Source of the DNA: Mugil cephalus
Lineage: Eukaryota; Chordata; Actinopteri; Mugiliformes; Mugilidae
Assembly: GCF_022458985.1 (NCBI RefSeq)
Contig: NC_061770.1
Coordinates: 39,573,099-39,637,098, forward strand
DNA: 64,000 nt
Direction of reading: 5' to 3'
Shown: in pieces, positions 38,258-48,983 of the stretch
Numbering within the stretch: position 1 is the stretch's first letter
Layout: every line of letters begins with the position of its first letter
Position numbers and translations under genes: made by a program
Notes under the pieces: generated by a model
Told to the model about the DNA's origin: nothing
What the model saw: only the letters and a program-made list of their open reading frames with translations
The model's database searches: none

Positions 38258-41200
38258 TGACCTCTACATCTCGCCCTGCCCTCAAATCCAAGCCTTATCG
38301 CGAACTACAGCACATAATGTCATTTTGTTTGGCCCACATCTTAAAAAAATGATTCTTTATCGCGATAGACTGACATAACGTATGAGGTGAAAATATGTGG
38401 ACAAACCCCATTGACCTCACGTCTTGACATTCACTGTTTTTAGGAGTCCATGATGTGTTTTTTTTTTTATCTGTCTGCACGATATTCATGATTTCATAAT
38501 CTAGTGGCTTCAATTGAAACATATATACCTATTTTTTTGTGTGTATAAATGTTTTTAATATAGTTTTTCTGCGATGTTTCTTATCTGTCTCTTGTCGTGT
38601 CCTCCAGGCCGGTCTGGTGTCCCCCGACTGTCCCGAGCAGCTCCTCATCGCCCTCGAACCCGAGGCCGCGTCCATTTATTGCCGGAAGCTCCGCCTCCAC
38701 CAGGTGATTGACCTGAGCTTGCAGCCAATCACGAACGGCCTGGACGTCGACGGGACCCGGCCCTTCGATTCGAGCTTCAGGCAAGGTAGAGAAAAGAGAG
38801 AGTGTGCAGACTCTGTCATTAGCATAAAGCATGAAACCGCGCTGTGTTCCTGGAAAGGTTGTTTGTGTTCACTTGTGGGGAAAGAAAGAAGGACAGAAAG
38901 AAGGAAAGAAAAGGCACCGAGGGTTAAGATCTGACTCCAGATACAGCTCGTGGTTTCGCTTTACATGACTTTGCAGTTGTGTGTGTGTGTGTGTTGTGAG
39001 TCCGGACGGGCCATGTGTTTCATGTATTGCACGCTGAGGGAGGCAAGAGGGATGGAAACAAGAATTAGAAGAGAAAGCACAGAGTTTTCAAACAAGACCA
39101 CAGGAGAAACATTTTGCATCTCGAGCCACTATTTAGCACACGAGCTCTTTAATTAACTACACCCGGTGCCACAAAAACCCAGAACTTTCAGCGGGAACAT
39201 ATTTAGTGGCAGCGCGTTGGGTACGAACGTGACGTCACGGGCAAGCTGAACGTCTCCATGGTTACGGCCACTGAGTGGCAAAAAAGTGACAGTGGATCGT
39301 GGAGATTAGCAGCATTAGTTTTTATCATTGTGACTTTAATAGCGTCTAAATTGTAAAATTAATTTAAAAATGGTGAAGAGCTGTTGTGTTCACAGAAACC
39401 TGGTGTTGTGGTTCACATTTAGTGTCAGGTAATGTTAATGTATGCTGTATTTTTTTGATGGAGTCATACATTTAGTTATGTTCTGGACGGCTGTCAGATA
39501 AGTTTGTGGATGTTGTTGTTTTGGCGTAGTTGTGGCCGACAGTAACTATTTTAGTTCCAACAATAAGTAACAATAAAACAACAAACGTCCTTTTAATGTC
39601 CGGTCGGATGCTACGGTATTATATGACTAACGTTACTTCTCAGTAAAGTTCTTAGCGTTAGCATCTTTTATTTAGCTACATTTATCATAACCGAAATTAC
39701 CTAAAACTAACTAAAACTGAGGCTAATCCACTTTTCCAAACCTATACTAGTTCGTATGAATCATTGTCGAGTCCAATTTTCCTTAATTTGATCTAATAAT
39801 CCACATTTTCCCCGGTCTCTCTGTATTTACTGCTACATTTCACCATGTTTTTGCTGCTCAGGGGGCGTGGCCACATGGGGCGTGGCATCAGGGGGCGTGG
39901 CCACAGGCGGCAGCGACATCACTGCATACCCTCTATAATGTCTGATGTATTCTAATATAATAATGTAATAGAGCAGTTGTCTAATTACATATTGAGTAGA
40001 CAGATATTACCTGTGCAGCTTTAACTGGAAATTTACTTTCTGAAAAAAAAAAAGTTCAGAAATCTTCGCTGCACAAGTGCGTGAAACACGTCCGTCTGCA
40101 AATGCTACAAAAACTACAGCAGCGAACAAAAGCTGTGAAACAGGAGACCGATGCATAATTCAGTGAGCGTAAAATGCCCTCTGAAATCCCCTGCAAAGGC
40201 CCACTTATACATATGCAGTCAGTGACACACACACACACACACATGCACACAGAGAACATTCACACACACTAAACACAGGATATTGTAATTGGAACAAGGT
40301 GCCGTGAGACTATGATCTCACCCCCTCCTGGCCTGTCATTCTCCATTCTCTCCTTCACTCACTTTCATTTTTCTTTCTTTTCCTCACATCGAACATATTC
40401 TCTCTTTCTTGTTCCTTCTTCCTCCGGTCGCTCCTTTTCTTTTTTTGCAGCGACCATCACACACAAACACACACACACAAACACACACACACTTGGCATC
40501 CCAGTCATGTTTTTTTTTTTTTTACTATCTTTAGCTTCCCTTCCACCTCATTTCGTCTCCAAAGATAGCACTGGGGAGCCATTAGCGCACACACACACAC
40601 AAACTCGCGCATACATTTTCTTTTCTGCTGTTTTCATGTAAATGGTTTCCAGACTTACGTTCCATTCATCAACCCCCGTACACACACACACACACACACA
40701 CAGCTGAAATCAAGGCCTACATGTCTGTGCCGCTGTTTGTTCGGCTTCATTTACTACGTACACACACACTCGCACACTCTCCGAGTCGTATACAGAACAT
40801 TACCTTCTGCACCATCCACAAAACGACTTTGAGAGCGCTTTGCTTTCAAGCCCGCGTTGCTGCCTGTGATCCCTCTTTCTTTTTGTCTTTGTTCTCACTC
40901 GCCCACAAAAGTATTTGTTTCTGACTTTTGGTGGCGGTGAGGTTTGAGCAAACCGAGCGAAAACCACTTTCCCAAAGATGCTCTTTCGAACAGGGCAACA
41001 AAAAAATCCAGAAAAGGGATTTTTTTCCCCCTCCTCCTCTCCTTTCTTTAATTTACATGATGTTTTCTCTGTCAAACATCTGTCAGACATGTTGTATGTT
41101 CTGCTCGCGTATGAGTGTGCTCTGCTGACGTTGGCCTCGGTCCACGCTCTCAACCTGCCAGTCAAGGCGGTTTCGAGCGAGAGCAAAACACAAAGGTGAA

Positions 41201-44200
41201 ACCCGAGAGCGTTCTTCATTTCCAACAAATTGCTCCCGTCAAGCTAAAGCTTCATGACTGCGTGTTTATCTCAGTTTACTCAGACTGAAAGATTTATATT
41301 CTGTCTTGCATTACACATCGTGAACTCTGAGGTTACGAAGCCCGTGTTCAAAACTTCAAATCATTCATCTTCATTTGGTTACACATAGTCGAGATTAAGT
41401 GTCTGAACGTGCAATAGTTGCTGTATATATATACATATATATATATTTTATTATAGTTTTAAGCAGTGCAAGGTGGTGATGACTCTTAAGGGCCCACATC
41501 TGGATAGAGTTTATACAAATTCCTGTCTGATTACTTTATCAAAAAAGAAAATATTCAAATAAAGGATTTTAATTTTGCGACCTTGAACGGTCCAGACTGA
41601 CGTGGCTACCGATGCTAACGCTAAATGTGGTTTTGGCACGGAGAAACAAACTATTGTCGTTTTAATAATAAAGTCGGACAAAGGGTGACCTTTGAACATC
41701 GTTCGCTGAGCAGCTGTGATCTGATTTTGGCGTCGGTCTACGAGCTGCGGGACACAATGAAACGAGCTGGTTATCTGGCAGAGGAGTCGTGCTTGCAGCT
41801 CTTCACGTTAGAGCTCATTGTGATTGATCCTCCCTGTTCCATTACTTTGTGGTTCAAACTCATCCGACGTCAAGAAATGCAAAACGTGACCATCTGTCTC
41901 GTTTTACTGATGCAGTAGAGACGTCACATTGTTAGCTGGAGGCAAAACAGAAAAAAATAAATAAAATCCTTGTATAAAATAAATCCATCTTATATTTTGT
42001 TCAGAGACAAGAACTTGGTGCTTATTTTAAGAATTTGCCTCAAGCAAAAAAACACTTAACCCATTGGGAATTATTTTTTTTCTTAATACAAGATGATTTG
42101 GTTGAATATAAGAATATTTTGCTTCTATCTAGTAATGCTGTTTATGCAGTGCAAAATGCCTTCTAGCTGTATTTTTTGGTGCCAAAACTGAAAAAGGAAA
42201 AAACACCACTTTGAAATTTTATCGCATACAAGCCACTACCAGTCGTAGATAACTTTGTTTCAAGATTAAAGATTAGAAGAAATGACTGGAGTGAGACAAT
42301 CAACAACAACTCTCTGTTTGCAGCACACATTTTGTATCAGGATTAACATTAGAATAATATCTAATACACTGAGAGTTTCAGCCTGGAAAACGTTAGTCTA
42401 AATCGTGACTGAAATTACGTTAATTATTATTTGGAGGATTCTTTATTCATGCTAATGCTAACCGCTAGCTAACGCAACATTAGTTGCTGTTTGAGGGTTT
42501 ACTACTTTACCCTCCACAGTGTTTCCACTTACTTCTTGTAATATCTTTGTTGGCGAGACTTCACTTGATAAAGACAGACCAGACTATGTCTCCTCTGTGT
42601 CCTCCTCTGGTCAAATCGTCCATCCAGTGAGTGAGAGTGTAGAGGTCAGTGAATATAGTCCCATCAGACTGAGTCAACTTTTTTAAACTCACGGTCTCGG
42701 AGAGTGAGTGTATTAGTATATTCTCTAAAATATGGGTTTTCCCCGTCCATTCGTGCCAAAACAGTCCATTGAAATATGGTAAACGCCATTTACAATCTAT
42801 AGTGTTTGAGATCTTTTGCCTCCAGCTAAGCCCCGCCCCTCAAAAAAATGTCACGTTGTTTACAAGCTGTAAAGGGGTCACTGATAAAAGTTGGTAAACT
42901 CATAGTCTGATGATTTAGCATTATTGATTATTCATTGCCAGATATCTTTTGTATAGTAATTAAATTTATTTGAATGAAAATTATATTAAAAAAAATATGT
43001 GCATTAAACTTGGAAAAACATATGGCTTCAAGCTGATGGTGTAGGATTTAAACATTATTATTGTTCTCTTTAGTGTGAAGTCTGTGCAAGAGAAGTCATA
43101 TCCAAGCATCAAAGGTGTGAAAAGATTAATAAATATCTTGTGTGTGTGTGTGTTGTGTGTGTTGTTGTGTTGCAGCGAGGGAGCAGCTGAGGCGATCCAG
43201 ACACAGCAGGACCTTCCTGGTGGAGAGTGGGACTGGAGAGCTGTGGTCCGAGCTGCAGACCGGTACGGCCACATGTGTGCATGTGTGTTTGAGAGAGACC
43301 GACAGACCCCACATGTGGGCGATATTGATGATTTTGACCTTTGACCTCCAACTCGCTGACTGTGTGGAGGGAGCACGGCCACTTTAACGTGTGTTTTATG
43401 TGTTTCCAGGATATGATCGCATTTGGATTTAAACTCATAAAAATTAGTTGCAAATTCATTTTTCCAATTTCCTGTTCAGTATCTGAATTATAAATAATCG
43501 AACGATCATTTTAAGAGTCTGCATGTTTTTCCCTTTCATGATATGTTTACCAGTTTTCCTCCATGGAGACTTTGCTTTGTGGTCACTTCACTGAAAACAG
43601 GAGAAAGACTAAATGAGCCGTCTATCCACTTTTTCCAGAGCGGTCGACCGCTTTTCATGGACTTAGCTGTAGCGGAGCAGGGTTGCTATGCCGGTTGAAA
43701 TAAACAGCGGCCCTTTCGCTTGAGTGCTTCCACGCTCATCAGGAGCTGTGATTGGCCCAGACACGACCGCAACCACAAATTAACCACCCAGAGTTTTTAA
43801 GTATTACCAGGAATGATAACTCAAATAGAATAATAAAAAAAATAAAAAAAGTGATTTCGCTGGTTGCACAGACAGCTGTTTCTTTCTGTTGAGCCATGAC
43901 AACAATCTGAGGAGCCACGCGCCCCTGGTGACCTTTTACTGCACTCTTTCCTGGACACACACAGACACACACAGACACACACAGACACACACACAGGAAG
44001 GACCCAGCCCTTGGGACTCTCAGACTCAACCACTGTTAATACACCAAAGGATCAGAAATCCTCTTTAACGTCCGCCCTCTTGCATTTTCATCTCTCGTTC
44101 TTTCTCACATTTCTGTTAATTTCGATTTCCTCACATTAAACTCCTAAACTCTTCTTCTACCTCTCGCGCTCTCGCGTTCAGGGCGTGGTCAGCTGAGGTC

Positions 44201-47200
44201 TCGGTGCAGCTACGCCAAAGCCAAGCCTTTATCTCTTAAGGTATCATAAACACGCACTTGCAGAGGGAGAGCCGCAATCAAAGAAGCCTGGAGGGTTGTT
44301 TATGTTTTAGAAGCTGCTGATTGAATAGTTGCAGGAGGAAACTACACACAAACACACACACATAGGAAACATGAAACTAGACATTCGACAAAAATAAAAT
44401 TATTATCATCCACAATTTCCTCCTTTGCATTTAGGAGGTGCATTTGTACAGAAGATATATTTTATTTGTGATACATGTTTGCAGGATGCACAAAGATTTT
44501 CTCCTCTCTTTCCGCAGGTGACAAGTATGTAGTTGCAGACTGCGGAGGAGGAACAGTCGACCTGACCGTGCATCAGATCGAGCAGCCACAGGGAACTCTC
44601 AAAGAGCTCTACAAGGCTTCAGGTACGACTTCTTCTCCCAATCAAAGCCCAAATAATTCCTGCCGTTTTTTCCAAAGCCGGCTCGTTTTCTTGCAGGCGG
44701 CCCGTACGGCGCCGTCGGCGTGGACCTGGCCTTCGAAGCCATGCTGTGCCAGATCTTCGGCGAGGACTTCATCCAGAGCTTCAAGGCCAAGCGGCCGGCG
44801 GCCTGGGTGGACCTCACCATCGCGTTCGAGGCGAGGAAGCGGACGGCGTCGCCGGGCAGAGCCAACGCCCTCAACATCTCCCTGCCCTTCTCCTTCATCG
44901 ACTACTACAAGAGGCACCGAGGGCAGAGCGTGGAGGCCGCCCTGAGGAGGAGCAAGTGAGGGGGTGAAAGTTGACGAGTGGACTGAATGTAGTCGAAACA
45001 ATGGAGTGATTCAGTTTTGCAGCAGTCTAGATGTAACCTCTCTTCTCTCTTTCTCTTTTCTGTGTTGTGTTTGTCAGTATGAACATAGTGAAGTGGTCGT
45101 CCCAGGGGATGCTGCGGCTCACGCAGGAAGCCATGAACGAGCTCTTCCAGCCGACCATCATCAATATCGTCAAACACATCGGTGAGAAATACAAAAAAAA
45201 GGGCAAAATGAGCTGGACACACACACTCACATGCTACATTTATGCACAGACGGACAAAAATAGAAAAGACACCCAAGCTGTGAAGACGAATCATTCATGC
45301 TTCTTTTACCCACTTTGTGTTTTTATGTACTTTATTAAAACTTTTAAATGAGTAAAAACAAAAACACTTTTTTAAGTCTTTAATGGTTAACAAAATTAAA
45401 TTACACACCTTCATTCTTTAAAAGCATAGGTCTTCAACAGGGGGTCGCAAAATCTTTGGTTGATTAGTTTGCAACAGTTGCACGACCGCTCTGCTGTTGC
45501 ACATATTCGAAATAAAATTAGAAAAAAATAATATTTGAACTAGTGCATTATTTGAATAACTTAATATACAAAGTAATTTTAATTAAAAAATAATAATATA
45601 TATAATAAAATATTTATAAATAGCTTAATATATATATGATAGTTTGATATAAAACATAAAACAAACATCTGAAAAACGTTGACGAGTCCTGCTTTAAAGC
45701 ACCAGTTTGTATTATGTTCTGCCCCCTAGTGGTCACTTGGGGGTAAAACATCCCATGTCGACATATTATTTTATGTTAATAATAACTTATTGATTTGTAT
45801 TTTACGTTTACATATTCTAATCTCCTTTTAGCTCCGATTTGACCATCGCCAGTTAAGAAATAAACCTGTTAAATTACGTTTAGAAGCTCGTCGCTGTATT
45901 TGTCTGGTGCCAGTTGCTGGTTAAAATCACCAGTGTAGCAAAGCAGTAACATTATATTCAGTCAAACCAAAACAACGAGGTCAAAGAGGCTAAAGGTTTG
46001 GGACCTGCACAGCTGGCCAATAAACCTCAGACGATTCATCACCGGACACGCGGTCATTTGAGCCTTTGTTAATACGAAAACGTTGATTGGCGCTAACTGA
46101 AACGAGACCGAGATTTATTATTAAATCTCGGTCTCTCATTTCACTCGGCCTAAACTTCTGGGTTTGCGCCACCGAGCTCGCACATCCATGTGTGCGCTAC
46201 TGCTAAAGGACACAAACACGGCTCTGAACGACGGCCCAAACCAAACAGAGCAGACCTCAGAGACAATGGCTTCCTCGCCGTCCAAGACGATGGTGACTTC
46301 ATTTGTGGGTTTTTCAGCCTTGTCGAGGCGGATGAAAAATCGGGAGTGCCTGTTTTAAATCAGGCGCATTCCAGTGGCACGATTGAAACCAGGGGGGCTG
46401 GTTTTGTGGCGTGTAGCTGCGCCGGCCTTTCGCTGGAAGGAAGGAACAACATGAGAAGAAACTCAGAGGCAGTCGAATTTTAGTTTTATGTCTTTTAAAT
46501 AATGGAAGTATAAGGGGTTAGAAATCAATAAAACCGCACAAAACCTCTAATTTTGTTCGCACGGTGAACTTGAGTGAACTTTATCCGCCCGCTGCAGAGG
46601 AGCTGATGGTGAAGCCCGAGGTGCACGGCGTGCGTTTCCTCTTCCTGGTCGGCGGGTTTGCGGAGTCGCCCATGCTGCAGAAGGCGGTCCAGAGGGCGCT
46701 GGGGAGGACGTGCCGCATCATCATCCCCCACGACGTGGGCCTGACCATACTGAAGGGGGCCGTGCTGTTCGGGCTGGATCCCACCGTGGTGAGAGCCCGA
46801 GGATGAATGAAGATGAAGGGTCGAAGCTTTGATCGATTAGCTGACGACCTCTCCTTCTCCGCAGGTCAGAGTCCGCCGCTGCCCCTTGACCTACGGCGTC
46901 GGCGTCCTGAACCGGTTCGTGGAGGGGCGCCACCCGCGGGACAAGCTCCTCATCAAAGACGGCCGCGAGTGGTGCACCGACATCCTGGACCGCTTCGTCT
47001 CCGTCGACCAGTCGGTGGCGCTGGGCGAGGTCGTGAGGCGGAGCTACACGCCCGCCCGCGTGGGCCAGAGGAAGATCATCATCAACATCTACTGCAGCGC
47101 GACGGACGACGTCACGTACATCTCCGACCCCGGCGTCAGGAAGTGCGGGACGATAACTTTGGACCTACCTGAACCGATGCCGCCGTTGCCGCCGCCGCCG

Positions 47201-47374
47201 CCGCCGGGCGCCGTGGGAGGAGCAGGAGGAGGAGCGGGAGGAGGAGCAGGAGGCCCAGAGAGGAGAGAGATCAGAGCGACCATGCAGTTCGGAGACACCG
47301 AGATCAAAGTGACGGCCGTTGACGTCATGTCTAGCCGCTCCGTCCGGGCCTCCATAGACTTCCTGTCTAACTGA
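32646..47374 (+). CDS. hspa12b: Heat shock protein family A (Hsp70) member 12B
   Basis: HSPA12B is an atypical Hsp70-family protein with a divergent ATPase domain, known in mammals mainly from endothelium and blood-vessel growth. Thirteen coding exons fit in phase: 32646-32691, 33110-33192, 34625-34749, 34848-35034, 35646-35750, 35865-35981, 38608-38785, 43176-43262, 44518-44622, 44697-44955, 45078-45181, 46598-46788 and 46865-47374, giving 698 residues (human about 686). The phosphate-1 motif [13 protein letters not shown] is at residues 60-72, the phosphate-2 motif [13 protein letters not shown] at about 315-327 and the adenosine-site motif [10 protein letters not shown] at about 480-489. 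Diagnostic B-paralogue strings include [29 protein letters not shown] and the end [11 protein letters not shown]. The first coding exon is open upstream in frame (T-L-A-P-V-E before the ATG), so a longer N-terminus is possible. An unusual Pro/Gly-rich insert lies near residues 631-661. Confidence 0.97.
33843..34444. mobile_element. Non-autonomous DNA transposon-like element, family B, copy 1
   Basis: The ends are inverted: GTGATGTGCAG at the left and GAACATCAC at the right, with repeated GATAC/GTATCG phrases just inside. A truncated copy of the same family is at 61441-61690, sharing CGATTCTCAAATCAAAATAT and TTATGAAGCTATGATTTGAA. This copy contains a perfect palindrome (34266-34331). It lies in the intron before hspa12b exon 3. 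Confidence 0.65.
34266..34331. repeat. Perfect 66-bp palindrome
   Basis: Two 32-nt arms (34266-34297 and 34300-34331) are exact reverse complements around a 2-nt spacer. The right arm is element sequence, since much of it recurs near 61520-61555; the left arm is an inverted duplicate of it. Confidence 0.95.
35070..35560. repeat. Dispersed LINE-type fragment in hspa12b intron 4
   Basis: TGATCCCCATTAGCTG followed by TTTTCCTGGGGTTCACA is a phrase I associate with non-LTR retrotransposon copies in fish. The rest is AT-rich with no open frame. Borders are approximate. Confidence 0.4.
36036..36355. repeat. Imperfect tandem duplication, period about 185 bp
   Basis: CCCTTGTGCCAAGAT recurs at 36036 and 36221, each time followed by GCGGGCTAGC/GCAGGCTAGC, an ACCAACAAG phrase, and ACACCAGCTAACTAGCCTAG. 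Two diverged units stand side by side in hspa12b intron 6. Confidence 0.75.
37104..37520 (-). mobile_element. hAT-type non-autonomous element
   Basis: The right border reads, on the minus strand, CAGAGGTGTCAAACTCATTT, a terminal sequence common to fish hAT elements as I recall them. The left border has the degraded counterpart GTGTCAAAAGTATGGCCCGG. The interior has GAGATCAAATTGGGCTGAAC. No transposase. Lies in hspa12b intron 6. Confidence 0.55.
38010..38036. repeat. (CA)n microsatellite
   Basis: About 13 CA units with one GA interruption, in hspa12b intron 6. Confidence 0.9.
38223..38256. repeat. (TG)n microsatellite
   Basis: About 17 uninterrupted TG units, 200 bp from the (CA)n run at 38010; the two could pair in single-stranded form. 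Confidence 0.95.
39219..39933. mobile_element. Non-autonomous DNA transposon-like element, copy 2
   Basis: Inverted relative to the copy at 4587-5334 and alignable across its length. The right end GCATACCCTCT matches the first copy's terminal repeat. Three GGGGCGTGGC phrases occur at about 39860-39905. A short frame near 39370 reads [10 protein letters not shown] and then stops being alignable to known domains. Lies in hspa12b intron 7. Confidence 0.65.
39934..43175. other. hspa12b: Rest of hspa12b intron 7
   Basis: No exon seen. Contains CA runs at about 40219-40242, 40460-40490 and 40680-40702, a pyrimidine-rich stretch at 40320-40445, and plain AT-rich DNA. Confidence 0.5.
45427..45697 (-). 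repeat. Dispersed repeat, family A, copy 3 (truncated)
   Basis: Starts GGTCTTCAACAGGGGG and AATCTTTGGTTGATTAG, the reverse complement of the family A end. It lacks the central part of the longer copies and lies in hspa12b intron 11. A CTCF-like phrase (TGCCCCCTAGTGGTCACT) follows at 45720-45737. Confidence 0.7.
46104..46135. repeat. Short hairpin, 14-bp perfect arms
   Basis: GAGACCGAGATTTA pairs with TAAATCTCGGTCTC across a 4-nt loop, in hspa12b intron 11. No T-run follows, and it is not assigned a function. Confidence 0.7.
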
Positions 47375-48380
47375 GGCGGAGCAGGAAGTGGAAACTCCCA
47401 GGACTGATGGTCATCCGAGGAAAAAAAAAAAAAAACGCGGTACTTTGGGAGAGGGCGACATGTTCTTTTGGGAGGAGCACTGCATTCTTAAGAGAAACTC
47501 AAATCCAGTTCAGCTGATTCACAAAAATCCACAAGAGCAACGTAAAAAAAAAATAACAATAAAATATAGAGAAAGAAAATAAATGCTTCCTGCATCTCCT
47601 CAGCTGAACCAAAGAAGAAATGAATTTGTCATGAAAACAGACTGAAATTGAAACAACACAAACCTCCCGTCAAGTTGAAGGAGAGACTCAACACATGCTA
47701 CTACCTACACTGACTCTAAATATAAAAACCATCGCCTCATATTATTAAGCAAAGTTCATTTAAACCGATGCTACAGCCTGGACTGGACTGCAGCCCCCGT
47801 TTCTGTTACATGAGTGCGCCGCCTGGTGGTGAAAAGACTGCAAACGCATTTCAATGCATCTCTTCCAAAACTCACGTTTCAGCGTTTTGTTTGATTTTGT
47901 TCGACACCTTTAGGTTGTTGTTATTTCCGTTAGTCTGAATAAGGACGAGAGATTTAACTGTGTAACGGTTATTACTATGTGTTTTTCTTTTAGAGACATT
48001 TAAAATGTTTCCGAGCATTAAAGCTGTAAACAAAACATGTATTTTTTACAACGTTAGACTATTTTAGTTGTTTCTTGGGCTTCTTATGAATTAAAATTCA
48101 ATACTCTCTGCACTTTTTTTTTTTTGGTCTCAACCAACTTCTGAAGACATTTTGTGTCCGTTAACTTTTTTTTTTTTTTTTACCAGCTACCTGATTAATT
48201 TGTTTTGTTGTTTTGTGAATAACAGGTGGAGTTCAGTGGGTTTTAAAGTGTCATGAGCTTCAAATGCCAATAACTCTCTAAAGTATTTTAACTTGATTCT
48301 TATCTTTGAAGTGAATTCTTTTAGGAAGGCGGGAGGAGTCGACTCTTTATTTACTTCTATAATAAACTGCAGTTATGTTT
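47375..48380 (+). terminator. hspa12b: hspa12b 3'UTR with polyadenylation signal
   Basis: AT-rich sequence after the hspa12b stop. The clearest AATAAA is at 48361-48366, giving a 3'UTR of about 1 kb; further AATAAA-like strings near 47558 and 47579 could give a short form. Confidence 0.5.
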
Positions 48381-48454
48381 ATGTGTAATGTGACAAAAAT
48401 CCATTTTCCGTTTCTTTTCCTCCGATGTCCAGTGTGTGTGTCATAGAAAAACAG

Positions 48455-48983
48455 AGGGTCTGCGTCATTTCAGCGGTGAATTTATTGATAAGAATGGTCC
48501 AATAAATAGTTTCACACAGCGTGACCAACCAAGAACTGTTCAACATCTCATCAGTGCTTTATTTCCCGTGTTACACATCAGTAAGAGAAGGAAGTTAACG
48601 AACGGCTCCTTGGAGTCACAGAGGGATGATGACAGGAGTGTGTCTTAACAAACTAAGAGGGGGACGCCGTCATTCTGCTTCACTCATCGCGACCACGGGT
48701 GTGAACGTACGTTGAAATGTTTTAACAGATGTTACCAAGTCTGTGACGAAGCTTGAAAAACAAAAAAAACACACACGAAAAAACGGCCCAAACAGTTTGT
48801 TTCACCACACCTGCCACCTGAATGTGTCACCACCTCATTTTAACGTAGAATTCAAATCCAAATGCAGGTCAAACGTACAAAAGCTGCACTGAGCAACCGT
48901 GACGTCGTGTAACGTGAAGTCTGCATTTGGGTTTTAATGCCACTCTAAAATCAGGTTTTTTTTTTTGGTTTGAGTTTTGCGTC
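48455..48983 (-). terminator. cct7: cct7 3'UTR with polyadenylation signals
   Basis: On the minus strand AATAAA occurs at 48558-48563 and again at 48481-48486, so the cct7 transcript should end near 48460-48540. The hspa12b signal is only about 100 bp away on the other strand, so the two genes nearly meet tail to tail. Confidence 0.55.

Noticed and set aside
44642-45001. 119-codon minus-strand frame opposite hspa12b exon 10
   Set aside because: It is the GC-rich antisense shadow of a clear hspa12b exon.
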